From CAZELM01 sp964512995 (GTDB lineage: Bacteria > CSSED10-310): DNA of 64,000 bases. The notes under the pieces are model-generated. The model did no database searches. It was not told the DNA's origin and was given only the letters and a program-made list of their open reading frames with translations. A program made the translations under genes and the position numbers. Location of the stretch: the NCBI GenBank assembly GCA_964512995.1, contig CAZELM010000026.1, positions 5,599 through 69,598 of the forward strand, read 5' to 3'. This document shows, piece by piece, positions 37,399 through 47,635 of this stretch (position 1 is its first letter; every line of letters begins with the position of its first letter).

Positions 37399-39810
37399 GT
37401 GAGCGGTTCATTTAGAAGAATGTTCGCATCGATAATGAAAATCTTGATTGCCATATCGGGTGGCTGCCTGATTGGATTTGCTTTGGCAGTCTATGTTCAT
37501 TTCTCGGCTCAATTACCGGAGATTCTTTCCGTTCAGAAGTATGAACCTCCTCTGATTACAAACGTTTATGATAGAAACGGTGAGCTGTTGGCTGAATTCG
37601 CTTACGAGCGCCGAATCATTGTCCCGTTATCGCAGATACCGAATGTGATGAAAAATGCGATCATTTCTGTGGAAGACGATCGATTTTACAGTCATCATGG
37701 GGTTGATCTGCTGGGTATTTTACGAGCGGCGTGGAGTAACTATCTGGCGGGTGAGGTTGTTCAAGGGGGAAGTACAATCACACAACAATTGGCGAAATCG
37801 CTTTTTCTGACTCGTGAGCGGAGTTGGCAGCGGAAGATCAAGGAAGCGATTCTCTCGTATCGCCTGGAAGAAATGCTCACCAAAAACCGGATTCTGGAGC
37901 TTTATTTGAACCAGGTGTATTTCGGAAGCGGAGCCTACGGGATAGAGGCAGCCGCTCATACTTATTTCAATAAATCATGTGCCAGTCTGACACTGGTGGA
38001 AGCAGCGATGTTGGCGGGTCTGCCCAAAGCTCCCAGCCGCTTTTCTCCCTTGAGGAATGAGACATTGGCGCGAGAGCGTCGAAATCACGTGCTGCAACGC
38101 ATGTATCAAAACGGAAGTATTTCTGAAGCTGAATTGCGTTCTTCTCAATCAGCAGATTTGGGAATAACGCCTGGAAAACGATCTCCAAACCGCGCTTCGT
38201 ACTTTGTCGAAGTCCTTCGTCGGCAACTGGAGTCGGAATATGGAGCCAGCGTGTTATATACATCCGGGATGAAAATCTTCACGACGCTCGATTGGCAACA
38301 TCAGGCGATCGCTGAAGAAGCGGTTCGATGGGGATTGCATGAGATAGGCAAGAAGCGTCCCTGGAGGGGTCCGGTGGTGGGTAAAGAGCTGACGCAAACT
38401 CCGCCCGATGAAGGTCAATCCGCCATCGCTCAGATCACATCCATCGGAAACGATTGGCTGGAACTGATGTGTGGCGGACTCACCAAACGTCTCCCTTTCA
38501 AAGAAATCTGGGTCAAGAATGCCGATCTGTTGACCTTGAAACCAGGAGATCTCGTGGGATTTGTCATTGATGAGTATGAAGATCCCGATCACCGAATCAT
38601 CAAAAAATGCCACATCAGTCAGGAACCGGATGTGGAGGCAGCGCTTTTATCACTGAATCCCAGCACCGGTGAAGTTGTGGCATGGGTGGGTGGTTATGAT
38701 TTTTCCCGGAGCCAATTTGACCGGGTATCCCAGATGAAGCGTCAGCCCGGATCTGCGTTTAAGCCTTTTATCTACACTGCGGCACTCGATAATGGCTATA
38801 CGCCGGCAGATGTCGTGTACGATACCCCCATCATGGTTGAACAGTCCTGGAGAGCTCAGTCTGAATGGGAGGATGAGTCATTGACGGATCAAGGACCCGA
38901 TGAAAATCCGATTACCAGTCGAGAGTCAGGCAGAAACGATGATGAGGGGATTACGTATTGGAAGCCACAGAATTATTCGCAGGAATTTTATGGGGCAACG
39001 ACGCTGCGGGATGGATTGTCGCAAAGTCGGAATATCATGTCGATCCATCTGCTGGGTGAGGTGGGCATACCCAATGTCATCCGGATTGCTCGGCAGATGG
39101 GCATCCAGAGTTCATTGACAGAGACATTGTCTTTGGCTTTAGGTGCCTCAGAAGTGTCTTTGCTGGAATTAACAAAAGCATATGGTGTCTTTGCTTCGAT
39201 CGGGACATTGGCGGAGCCGATGATGATTGATGTTATCCTGGATCGGAACGACCAGATTATCCGGGAATATTATCCGTCTCTGAGACGTGCGCTGCGATCA
39301 ACGACCGCTTATCTGTCCACCGATTTGCTGTGTGGAGTCGTCGAACATGGAACAGGCTATGCGGCTAACCGTTTGCAGCGTCCCACAGGCGGAAAAACCG
39401 GTACAACCAACAATAATCACGATGCATGGTTTATGGGTTTCACTCCTCAACTGGTCACTGGCACATGGGTCGGGCTGGATGTGCTCGAACCCATTTACGC
39501 TCGGGCGACCGGTGCAGAAGCGGCGTTACCGATCTGGTTGCGTTATATGGAACAAGTGGTGAAAGATATGGAGAAAAAGGAGTTTCCGATTCCGGATGGT
39601 ATCATATCCGTTCGGATTTGTTCCAGGAGTGGCCTGTTGGTGACACCCGGTTGTGAAAAGTCAGTTCAGGAATCATTTTGTGAAGGTACAGAGCCGATTG
39701 AGCGGTGTAATCTCTGCTCTCCAAAATCAATATCCGGGTTACATGAAACAGATGTCAATTGGGACTCCCCTGCATCTGATTTGCGGGATCCAAGCACTCC
39801 CGATGAATGA
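37399..39810 (+). CDS. Class A penicillin-binding protein, PBP1A type
   Basis: This 803-residue bifunctional peptidoglycan synthase has one N-terminal membrane helix (about residues 12-33). The glycosyltransferase domain (about 55-230) has the catalytic Glu92 in SVEDDRFYSHHGVD and the GGSTITQQLAK motif. The transpeptidase domain has the nucleophile Ser452 in GSAFKPF, the SxN motif SQSRN and KTGTT near 666. The C-terminus is Cys-rich (CSRSGLL...C...C..C). An insertion of about 50 acidic residues lies between the first two transpeptidase motifs. GTG start with AGGAG 8 bases upstream. It works in the periplasm. The convergent neighbour encodes an LpoA-like lipoprotein. Confidence 0.93.
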   Translation: MSGSFRRMFASIMKILIAISGGCLIGFALAVYVHFSAQLPEILSVQKYEPPLITNVYDRNGELLAEFAYERRIIVPLSQIPNVMKNAIISVEDDRFYSHHGVDLLGILRAAWSNYLAGEVVQGGSTITQQLAKSLFLTRERSWQRKIKEAILSYRLEEMLTKNRILELYLNQVYFGSGAYGIEAAAHTYFNKSCASLTLVEAAMLAGLPKAPSRFSPLRNETLARERRNHVLQRMYQNGSISEAELRSSQSADLGITPGKRSPNRASYFVEVLRRQLESEYGASVLYTSGMKIFTTLDWQHQAIAEEAVRWGLHEIGKKRPWRGPVVGKELTQTPPDEGQSAIAQITSIGNDWLELMCGGLTKRLPFKEIWVKNADLLTLKPGDLVGFVIDEYEDPDHRIIKKCHISQEPDVEAALLSLNPSTGEVVAWVGGYDFSRSQFDRVSQMKRQPGSAFKPFIYTAALDNGYTPADVVYDTPIMVEQSWRAQSEWEDESLTDQGPDENPITSRESGRNDDEGITYWKPQNYSQEFYGATTLRDGLSQSRNIMSIHLLGEVGIPNVIRIARQMGIQSSLTETLSLALGASEVSLLELTKAYGVFASIGTLAEPMMIDVILDRNDQIIREYYPSLRRALRSTTAYLSTDLLCGVVEHGTGYAANRLQRPTGGKTGTTNNNHDAWFMGFTPQLVTGTWVGLDVLEPIYARATGAEAALPIWLRYMEQVVKDMEKKEFPIPDGIISVRICSRSGLLVTPGCEKSVQESFCEGTEPIERCNLCSPKSISGLHETDVNWDSPASDLRDPSTPDE

Positions 39811-39857
39811 TTCTCGTTGAACTGTTTCGGGATCGCAAATCAACGGAACAGTGCGGC

Positions 39858-41882
39858 TCATGGGAACAAAGAATAAAAATATCCATGTTCCCAGCGAAAC
39901 CAGGGAGTAATCCGGCCATTCTCCAGACGGTAAATCAGAACGGGCGTTTCGAGATCGTGATTGGTATTGAAACAGGCGAGTCCATCCAGAACCGGGATTC
40001 CTGTCGATGCCTTCAGATAGGCATCCAGTTGCTCGCGGTATTTCACTCCGGATGCGGATGCCTGGAGCAGGATGGCTGTCGCTTCGTACGTACGGAGCGC
40101 CATGGCGTCGGGTGCTTCTCCGTAGCGCTTCAGATAGCGATCTCCCAATAATTTCCTCGATCCCGTATGCACGGGAAACTCTGTGAGAAAATAGGACGCT
40201 TGAAGATGGGGACCGCTGATCTGGGTGAGTTTGTCATCCTCCCATGCGCCAATCCCGATGATAATCGGTTCCAGGATTTCCAGATACCGGATCTGTCCGG
40301 CTATCTGAGCAGCTTTCTCGGCTCGGTCCGGAATGAAGATAACATCGATAGGCATTGTTATCAGTTTCTGTAACAGGGTACCGAAATTCTGGGTTGTATC
40401 CGAATAGGAGACAGAATAGTGAAGTTGTCCCTTGAAATTGTCTGCTCCTGCACAGAATCCTTCATAGGCTGCCTGTCCATATGCTGTGTTCGGATAGATA
40501 CATGCAACATTGGGAAGTTTCAGTTTATCGATTGTAAATTCTGCGAGCATGTAAGCTTCGCGATATGCAGACGGAAATATCCGGAACAGGAAAGGGGATT
40601 TATTACAGATATCTGATTTCGGGCATCCGGGTGTGATGACTGGAATCTGATATTCAATCGTCATCGGAGCAATCATTTCTGTCGTATCGCTTCGAATTGG
40701 ACCAACAATACCCAATACTTTTTCTGTTTCAGCGAGATACTTAAAGTCTTCATGAATAGAGTCAGTCTGTCCCGCAGTATCACGGATGATCATTTCGAAA
40801 CGATGTTCCGGATACAGTGAATTGTAGTCATCGATGGCGAATTGAGCACCTTGATAGACACTGTGTCCAATACTCGAGATTTCTCCAGAAAGTGGTGCCA
40901 GAAGTCCGATATGATCGGATTGGATATCCGCTCGATTCTCCAACTCGTTGATCGTTTCATTGATTTCATTGTGATAATCCGGAAAGGCGGTTTTCAATTG
41001 TGAGAGCATGAGCAGGGCATGATCGTAATTACCGAGTGAAGCGGACCGTTGTATGCTTTCCATTCTGAGCAGATAACCGGGAAGTCCAGCGGTATATTTT
41101 GGGCTCAATTGGTCAAGTTGTGAATCATTGAAGTGAGTCGATAACAGATCCTTCGCTGTGTTGAGAATCGTTGTGTCGGGAGCGATCATCAGAGCGGAGA
41201 AAATAACATTGATTGCTTCGTCGAATCGGTCTGTGCGCTGAAAAAGTTCGGCAAGTGCGAGAACGATGGCCGGGTCTTGAGTCGGATGATACGATTCGGC
41301 TTTTTTCAGTTCTTGCTCCGCTTGTACATAGTCCCCAATCCTGAGCAGGCAGATTCCGATATGAAGCCAGTATTGGTATGTTTTTTCCTTTCGCATGGCA
41401 ATCGCCTGTCGGTATGCATTGAGTGCTTCGGTCCAGCGGCCTGCTTTATAATGAATCTCTGCGATTGAATAATGGATACGGTCTTTAATATCCGGGGGAA
41501 TGTCCTTTTTTAACAGATCCTCGAGTGTTTCCAGGGATTCGGATGAAAGGTCGGATTCGAGAGTGATCAGTTCCACTTCCGATGCAGTGGCCCACTGGGA
41601 GTATGGATATTGCTGTAGAATTCCCTGGAATTCAGCAATTGCCATTGGCAATTCGTTTTGCTCGATGAGTATCAATCCAAGTTCATATTTAATCCGGGGA
41701 ATCTCCGGATCCGAAGGATACTGCGCAATAAGTTGCCGGTATTCTGCAATGGCACGAGAGGGATCTTTATCGATGTATTCCCGTGCATGCCTGATTCGAT
41801 GTGTCAGTCCGATGGCTAAGCAACCAGACAATATCAACAGAAGTAAATAAATTGCTCCGCGTTTGAAAATGGGATATTTCAC
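39858..41882 (-). CDS. LpoA-like lipoprotein: TPR plus periplasmic-binding fold
   Basis: The 674-residue lipoprotein has signal lipobox LILSGC (Cys21) and a GTG start with AAAGGAG 9 bases before. Residues about 35-330 are helical TPR-like repeats (AIAEYRQLIAQYP, AIAEFQGILQQYP, ALNAYRQAIAM, AEQELKKAESYHP). From about residue 345 a type I periplasmic-binding fold begins (IGLLAPLSG...GAQFAIDDYN), with VLGIVGPIRSDTT and PVITPGCP. This is the architecture of E. coli LpoA, the outer-membrane activator of PBP1A. Here it lies tail to tail with a PBP1A-type gene. A branched-chain amino acid receptor role is the alternative, but no permease genes are near. Confidence 0.8.
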   Translation of the reverse strand: MKYPIFKRGAIYLLLLILSGCLAIGLTHRIRHAREYIDKDPSRAIAEYRQLIAQYPSDPEIPRIKYELGLILIEQNELPMAIAEFQGILQQYPYSQWATASEVELITLESDLSSESLETLEDLLKKDIPPDIKDRIHYSIAEIHYKAGRWTEALNAYRQAIAMRKEKTYQYWLHIGICLLRIGDYVQAEQELKKAESYHPTQDPAIVLALAELFQRTDRFDEAINVIFSALMIAPDTTILNTAKDLLSTHFNDSQLDQLSPKYTAGLPGYLLRMESIQRSASLGNYDHALLMLSQLKTAFPDYHNEINETINELENRADIQSDHIGLLAPLSGEISSIGHSVYQGAQFAIDDYNSLYPEHRFEMIIRDTAGQTDSIHEDFKYLAETEKVLGIVGPIRSDTTEMIAPMTIEYQIPVITPGCPKSDICNKSPFLFRIFPSAYREAYMLAEFTIDKLKLPNVACIYPNTAYGQAAYEGFCAGADNFKGQLHYSVSYSDTTQNFGTLLQKLITMPIDVIFIPDRAEKAAQIAGQIRYLEILEPIIIGIGAWEDDKLTQISGPHLQASYFLTEFPVHTGSRKLLGDRYLKRYGEAPDAMALRTYEATAILLQASASGVKYREQLDAYLKASTGIPVLDGLACFNTNHDLETPVLIYRLENGRITPWFRWEHGYFYSLFP

Positions 41883-42066
41883 CAGAACATACTCCTTTAT
41901 GACACATCGGTCTGCTTCAGAAAAATTAGAATTTTATCGGTTAATTGTCAATAAAGATTGAGATATCATAAGTAATTCCCCGGCAGTAATTTGACATTCC
42001 GGTTTCACCATGATATTCGACAGGAGTTTTTGGGGTTGACTGAAATAAAGGCAAGGCATAAAGAAC

Positions 42067-42984
42067 ATGAAGAAAGGATGGGAAATATCGATTCGGAAAG
42101 CTGCCAGCAGCAGATTTTACAGGATTCGTATACCATATATCTGCGGCTATTTTTTTATGATTCTCATCGGATTGGGTGGGGGCGGAGTATTTTTTCTGAT
42201 TGATCAAAGTTTTCATCTGCGGTCCCTGCAGAGTGAGAATGTCAATGTCAAACAGCTATTATCCCTGAAGGATGGGCAACTCCACTATTTTGCTGATCGA
42301 ATGCAATCGCTTCGTGAGGAATTAGCTGACATCCGATCGTTACGAAACGAGGTTGAAAGAAAGCTGGGACGCGATAACCAATCCGCTGAAGGTGTTGGCG
42401 GACCTTATTTTAAATCGATCGGGGAGGAAGCTCGAAAGCTCGCATATTTTAATCCCGAAGAAGCGTTATTGGATAAAATGTGGATGGAAATGGAAGAATT
42501 GGAGCAGGAATCGAAGCTTGAACGAGGTTATACACAGTCTCTGTCACGGTTCCTGAGTTCAAGGAGTGCTCTTCTGAGAGCGATCCCCAGCATGTTACCG
42601 GTTAGGGGCGGCTATTTATCATCTGATTTCGGGCGACGGAGTGATCCATTTTCGAACTCTGTGCAGATGCACAGCGGTATCGATATCGTTCATTCCAATC
42701 GAGTACCGGTCATTGCCACTGCTCAAGGCGTTATCACTCAGGCCACATATAACGAGTCTTTTGGGAATTCGATAACTATTTACCACGGATTCGGCATTTC
42801 TACGCTATATGCGCATCTTCATCGAATGAATGTAAAATCTGGTGATTGGGTTGAGAAAGGCCAGACGATCGGAATACTTGGAAATACCGGACGATCCACA
42901 CAACGTCATGTCCATTATGAAGTCCGAATTGAGGGGCGACCCGTAAACCCTCAGTATTTCCTTCCAGAAAATGCATTTCGATAA
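42067..42984 (+). CDS. M23 metallopeptidase with membrane anchor and coiled coil
   Basis: The 305-residue protein has one membrane helix (about residues 25-47), a coiled-coil stretch (about 50-160) and a C-terminal LytM/M23 domain. The zinc ligands are all visible: HSGIDI (HxxxD), YAHLHRM (HxH) and RHVHYEVRI. Intact ligands suggest an active peptidoglycan endopeptidase facing the periplasm rather than an EnvC-like inactive activator. It starts the plus-strand group leading into secA. Confidence 0.9.
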   Translation: MKKGWEISIRKAASSRFYRIRIPYICGYFFMILIGLGGGGVFFLIDQSFHLRSLQSENVNVKQLLSLKDGQLHYFADRMQSLREELADIRSLRNEVERKLGRDNQSAEGVGGPYFKSIGEEARKLAYFNPEEALLDKMWMEMEELEQESKLERGYTQSLSRFLSSRSALLRAIPSMLPVRGGYLSSDFGRRSDPFSNSVQMHSGIDIVHSNRVPVIATAQGVITQATYNESFGNSITIYHGFGISTLYAHLHRMNVKSGDWVEKGQTIGILGNTGRSTQRHVHYEVRIEGRPVNPQYFLPENAFR

Positions 42985-43052
42985 TCGTATCTAACGAAAG
43001 CATTTCACCCCAAATTTTCAAAAACTGTGATGATCAACGAACGAGGTTATTC

Positions 43053-45761
43053 GTGAATCCAATTTCAGGACTTTTTAATATAATCAGAAAACTGATTCCC
43101 AATGCAAACGATCGGGCTTTGAAACGATTGCTTCCAATTTTAACTGCCATCAATGAACATGAGTCTGTTGTTCAGTCGTTGTCCGATGAAGATCTTAAAT
43201 CACAAATTCCGCTCTTCAAGCAGCGAATTGCCAATGGGGAATCTTTGGATGATCTGTTGGTAGAGGTTTTTGCAGTGGTGCGAGAAGCATCCCGCAGAAC
43301 CTTGGGGATGCGGCATTTTGATGTTCAGTTGATGGGTGGAATGGTATTGCATCAAGGGAAAATCGCGGAAATGAAGACCGGAGAAGGCAAAACATTGGTA
43401 GCCACCCTTCCCGTCGTTCTCAATGCATTATCTGGAAAAGGCGTCCATGTTGTTACGGTCAATGATTACTTGGCACGTCGTGATGCAGAATGGATGGGTC
43501 GGATCTATACTTTTCTCGGGTTGTCGGTCGGTGTGATCATGAGCGGAACGCCTTTGACAGAACATAGTAAAGCATATCGCCAGGATATAACGTATGGCAC
43601 CAACAACGAATTCGGTTTCGACTATCTCCGGGATAACATGCAATTGAGATTGACTGATTTTGCTCAGCGAGGTCATACCTTCGCCATTGTTGACGAGGTC
43701 GATTCCATTTTGATTGATGAGGCACGAACACCATTGATCATCTCCGGACCTTCAGAAGAAGCCACGGATCTCTATCTACGGGTAGATCGGATTATTCCGA
43801 GGTTCACACGGGATATCGATTACAGCATTGACGAAAAGAGCCGAACGGTTTCTATGACTGAAAACGGAGTCGCGAAAGCTGAACGGGCATTGGGTGTCGA
43901 TAACCTGTATGATCCCGAAAATATGGTTCTGCTTCACCACACCAATCAGGCGTTGAGAGCACATACGCTTTTTAAACGGGACGTGGATTATGTTGTCAAG
44001 GATGGAGAAATTCTCATTGTCGATGAATTCACCGGCCGGTTGATGCAGGGCAGACGATGGTCGGATGGACTCCACCAGGCAGTGGAAGCCAAGGAAGGTG
44101 TCAAAATTGCCAGTGAAAACCAGACTCTGGCGACAATCACATTTCAGAATTATTTCAGAATGTATGAGAAATTGGCAGGAATGACTGGAACCGCGATTAC
44201 AGAAGCGGCTGAGTTTTCGCATATCTATAAATTGGATGTCGTGAGTATTCCGACCAATTGCCCATTGGTCCGGGTGGAGTATCCGGATGTCGTCATGAAG
44301 TCGGAACGCGAGAAATTCCAGAAAGTCGTTGAAGAAATTGAAGAATGCAACAAATTGGGGCGTCCGGTTCTGGTCGGAACGATCGCCATCGAAAAATCGG
44401 AAAAACTTTCCAAGATGCTCGCCAGGAAAAACATTCGTCACAATGTGTTGAACGCAAAACACCACAGCCGGGAAGCAGAGATCATCGCTCAGGCAGGCAG
44501 AAAAGGTGCGGTGACCATTGCCACGAATATGGCTGGGAGAGGTACGGATATTCTTCTGGGAGGCAATCCAGAATTCCTCACCCGGCTTGAATTGCAGAAT
44601 ATGAATATTGGTCCAGACGATCCCGATTATGCGGAGATCTTTCTGAAGACATATGCACAGGTCAAAACGCAGACGGAACAGGAACATGAAGCGGTCGTCG
44701 CACTTTCCGGACTCCATATCATCGGAACGGAACGGCACGAATCACGCCGGATCGATAACCAGTTGCGCGGAAGAGCGGGTCGTCAGGGCGATCCGGGTTC
44801 CAGCAGATTTTACCTCTCCCTGGAAGACGACCTGATGCGCATCTTTGCTCCAGAGAAAATGAAAAATATTATGGAACGCTTTGGAATGGAGGAGGGGATA
44901 CAGATTCAGCATCCCTTTGTCACAAAGGCCATCGAAAACGCACAGAAAAAGGTCGAAGCCCATCATTTCTCCGCCAGGAAGCACATTCTCGAATACGACG
45001 ATGTCATGAACAAACAGAGGGAAGTGATTTACAGGCAGCGGATGACCGTCCTGAACTCCGATAATATCGAAGCAACGATTCTGGAGATGATAGAGGAAGT
45101 CATCGAGAGCATTCTGGAACTGCATATACTTCCCAAAACCCATTCAGAACAATGGGATACCAAAGCCATCTGGACCGCATTGGCAGCGCAGTTCGGCGAA
45201 GTCCTTTCATTGGATTTCTCCCAGGATAAGATATGGGACGAGGAATCGTTGCTGGAGCATCTGGTCGACTATTACCAGAATCGGTTCCGGGAAAAAATGG
45301 CGTTGCTCACTCCCATGAAACAACAGGAGATTCAGAGGGGAGCTCTTTTATATCACATCGATGTAAACTGGAAAGAGCATCTGTTGAATATGGATCATCT
45401 GAAAGAAGGAATCGGGCTCCGAGGCTTCGGACAGCGGGATCCGTTGACCGAATATAAACGGGAAGGATTTGATCTTTTCCAGGAAATGATTCACCAGATC
45501 AAAGTCAGCACAGTCAATACATTGTTCATCGCGCAGTTCTCTGAGGAATCCGTGACGATTCGCCAGCGGGTTCCTGTCAAGATCCAGGAGGGAAGAGGAA
45601 TGATTCCATCCAGAATTCAGAGAGAGAATGCGGCTGAAAACTCACAGGAGAAAACCAATCCATTGCGTCGGATTGTGGATAAAATCGGCAGGAACGATGA
45701 TTGCCCTTGTGGGAGTGGCAAAAAATACAAGAAATGTTGCATGAACAAAACAGAAGAATGA
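43053..45761 (+). CDS. secA: Protein translocase ATPase SecA
   Basis: The 902-residue SecA, with a GTG start after GAGGT, has the full family plan. Walker A MKTGEGKTLVA lies near residue 108, then VNDYLARRD, DEVDSILIDEARTPLI, the preprotein cross-linking region, MTGTA and TNMAGRGTDI in the second helicase domain, QLRGRAGRQGDPG, and the helical scaffold. The C-terminus is the zinc-binding tail GRNDDCPCGSGKKYKKCC, which binds SecB. SecA drives export through SecYEG. Its stop overlaps the next start (ATGA), so the nitrilase-fold gene is co-translated. Confidence 0.98.
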   Translation: MNPISGLFNIIRKLIPNANDRALKRLLPILTAINEHESVVQSLSDEDLKSQIPLFKQRIANGESLDDLLVEVFAVVREASRRTLGMRHFDVQLMGGMVLHQGKIAEMKTGEGKTLVATLPVVLNALSGKGVHVVTVNDYLARRDAEWMGRIYTFLGLSVGVIMSGTPLTEHSKAYRQDITYGTNNEFGFDYLRDNMQLRLTDFAQRGHTFAIVDEVDSILIDEARTPLIISGPSEEATDLYLRVDRIIPRFTRDIDYSIDEKSRTVSMTENGVAKAERALGVDNLYDPENMVLLHHTNQALRAHTLFKRDVDYVVKDGEILIVDEFTGRLMQGRRWSDGLHQAVEAKEGVKIASENQTLATITFQNYFRMYEKLAGMTGTAITEAAEFSHIYKLDVVSIPTNCPLVRVEYPDVVMKSEREKFQKVVEEIEECNKLGRPVLVGTIAIEKSEKLSKMLARKNIRHNVLNAKHHSREAEIIAQAGRKGAVTIATNMAGRGTDILLGGNPEFLTRLELQNMNIGPDDPDYAEIFLKTYAQVKTQTEQEHEAVVALSGLHIIGTERHESRRIDNQLRGRAGRQGDPGSSRFYLSLEDDLMRIFAPEKMKNIMERFGMEEGIQIQHPFVTKAIENAQKKVEAHHFSARKHILEYDDVMNKQREVIYRQRMTVLNSDNIEATILEMIEEVIESILELHILPKTHSEQWDTKAIWTALAAQFGEVLSLDFSQDKIWDEESLLEHLVDYYQNRFREKMALLTPMKQQEIQRGALLYHIDVNWKEHLLNMDHLKEGIGLRGFGQRDPLTEYKREGFDLFQEMIHQIKVSTVNTLFIAQFSEESVTIRQRVPVKIQEGRGMIPSRIQRENAAENSQEKTNPLRRIVDKIGRNDDCPCGSGKKYKKCCMNKTEE

Positions 45762-46666
45762 ACGACCAGGAAACGACATTTTCAGAAGAACGCAATAAAA
45801 TTCGAGAGGTTCTGCGTGGTGTGAGTTCCGGAGACGAAGATTTAGCCTTGCAGAAAAGAACGGTCAAGGTGGCGGGGATTCAGTTCTCTGCAACACCGGA
45901 TCGGGAACAGAATATCATTCGTGCTGTAAAGTTTGCTGAAGTTGCTCTTCAAAAAGAGGCAAATATGGTGTGCTTTTCCGAGCTTTTCAGCTTGCCGTGG
46001 TTTTCTGTTAACAATCCGGAGGATTTTTTTCGTTTTGCGGAGCCAATTCCAGGACCATCGACAGAGCCTTTTATGAAGCTGGCTCAACAGAGTGGTGCCA
46101 TCATTCTCTGTTCCATTTATGAGAAAGATGGCGATCATCGGTATAATACGGTGGCAGTTCTCGGTCCGGGGGGAGTTATCGGGAAATACCGAAAAATTCA
46201 GTTATCTCAGATTCCTTTTTGGGAGGAGCATCATGTTTTTGATCCGGGCACCCTGGGGTTCCCCGTGTTTGATACTCCGTTTTGCCGGATTGGCATCCAG
46301 ATCGGCTGGGATAATTTTTTCCCGGAAGGATCACGATTACTGGCGCTAAAAAATGCCGATATCCTCTTTGCTCCGACTGCTGCCGCAATGGATTCCCAGG
46401 ATCGGTGGCAGAATGTCCTGTGTGCGAATGCCATCGTCAACAATGTGTTTATCATGAGAGTCAATCGTTCAGGCAAGGAAGGCGACTTGGCTTTTTATGG
46501 CAAATCATTGTGTGTCGATCCATTCGGTGAATTGATCGCTCAACCGATATTCCATCGGGATGCCTTATTGATAACCGAACTGGATCTGGGATGCATCGAT
46601 CTTGCAAGAAAAGAATTTGCCTTTCTGAAAGAACGACGCAGCGAACTCTACTCGGATCTGCTCTGA
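45758..46666 (+). CDS. Nitrilase/carbon-nitrogen hydrolase homologue lacking catalytic Cys
   Basis: The 302-residue protein begins with about 35 acidic residues and then a nitrilase fold. The catalytic Glu is in CFSELFSLPWF and the Lys in KYRKIQLSQIPFWEE, as in N-carbamoylputrescine amidases. The third triad residue is missing: where the family has QICWDxxFPE this protein has IQIGWDNFFPEG. The codon is GGC, one base from TGC. The rest of the active-site region (APTAAAMD, FYGKS) is intact. It may be a non-catalytic, regulatory or altered protein, or there may be a base-call error. ATG overlaps the secA stop. A HAD gene follows 15 bases later. Confidence 0.85.
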   Translation: MNDQETTFSEERNKIREVLRGVSSGDEDLALQKRTVKVAGIQFSATPDREQNIIRAVKFAEVALQKEANMVCFSELFSLPWFSVNNPEDFFRFAEPIPGPSTEPFMKLAQQSGAIILCSIYEKDGDHRYNTVAVLGPGGVIGKYRKIQLSQIPFWEEHHVFDPGTLGFPVFDTPFCRIGIQIGWDNFFPEGSRLLALKNADILFAPTAAAMDSQDRWQNVLCANAIVNNVFIMRVNRSGKEGDLAFYGKSLCVDPFGELIAQPIFHRDALLITELDLGCIDLARKEFAFLKERRSELYSDLL

Positions 46667-46681
46667 AAGGGTGGTTTTCCT

Positions 46682-47398
46682 GTGAATGATGTCCGGGGTA
46701 TCATTTTCGATCTCGACGGAACATTGACGGATTATGCCGCAAGTGCCGAATCAGGACTTCAGCAGGCATATCAATGCCTGATCCGCACGACCCGGAACAT
46801 CCCCTACTCAACGTTCAAAGACACATACAACCGCGTATTGGAACAAGAAACTGCTCAGACATCTGCCCTTGGCATCATGCATTCGGCAGAAAAGAATCGA
46901 AGCCTTCGTTTTAAAGATGCGTTGAGACTTCTCGGCTTGGATTTTAAAGAAGAAGTGATACTCGATATGGCGAAAGCATACGGAATCGGGCGATATCTGG
47001 GAGCGGTATTAATGCCGGATGTTCATCCGGTACTACATCGCCTGCATCAGCGGTATTTGCTGGGGCTTCTCACAGAGGGTTCTGATCAGACGCAGCGACC
47101 GCAGTTGGAGAAATATGGGCTTCTTGATTTTTTTTCTGCCGTGATAATTTCCGGAAATACGCCCTTTCATAAGCCCAATCCGGCATTGTTCCGGATGACT
47201 GCCGAAGCATTGGGAATATCTTCAACTCAGATTGCCATGGTTGGAGATCGGGTTGACTGGGATTTGAAACCCGCTAAATCGCTCGGAATGAGAACCGTTT
47301 TGTTTCAGCCTGATCTTCCGGGCGAAAGGAAATTCCGGGAGATACCGGATGTTGATTTTCATATCCATCACTTCAAGCAGCTCCTGGAGCTTTTCTGA
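46682..47398 (+). CDS. HAD-superfamily phosphatase
   Basis: The 238-residue haloacid dehalogenase-type hydrolase starts at GTG 46682. Motif I IFDLDGTLTDY has both Asp. LLTEGSDQT serves as motif II. The motif III Lys is in HKPNPALFRMTAEALG, and motif IV is MVGDRVDWDLKPAKSLGM. A helical cap lies at about residues 18-95. It belongs to the phosphoglycolate phosphatase/YjjG-like branch, but the substrate cannot be fixed. It follows the nitrilase-fold gene closely and is probably the last gene of the M23-secA transcript. Confidence 0.82.
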   Translation: MNDVRGIIFDLDGTLTDYAASAESGLQQAYQCLIRTTRNIPYSTFKDTYNRVLEQETAQTSALGIMHSAEKNRSLRFKDALRLLGLDFKEEVILDMAKAYGIGRYLGAVLMPDVHPVLHRLHQRYLLGLLTEGSDQTQRPQLEKYGLLDFFSAVIISGNTPFHKPNPALFRMTAEALGISSTQIAMVGDRVDWDLKPAKSLGMRTVLFQPDLPGERKFREIPDVDFHIHHFKQLLELF

Positions 47399-47635
47399 TC
47401 ACGGGATTCATCGATAAAGATACTGTAATGTGCCGGTATCATTGAACTCAGATACAATGGTTTCTGATAGTACAAAGGAGTAAACTCAAAGGACGATCGA
47501 AAAAAACGAAGCAGCTCTACTTTATATGTAACAATCTTTGATTCGTTGAACCTGAATGTTGAAATCTTTTAAATCATAGGGTACATGTATCAGTGTAAGG
47601 TGTAGTTAATGTGAACCTTCAGTTACGGACAAGAC

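Noticed and set aside
43776..44738. 320-codon open frame antisense to secA
   Set aside because: It lies entirely opposite conserved secA coding sequence, with no family features.
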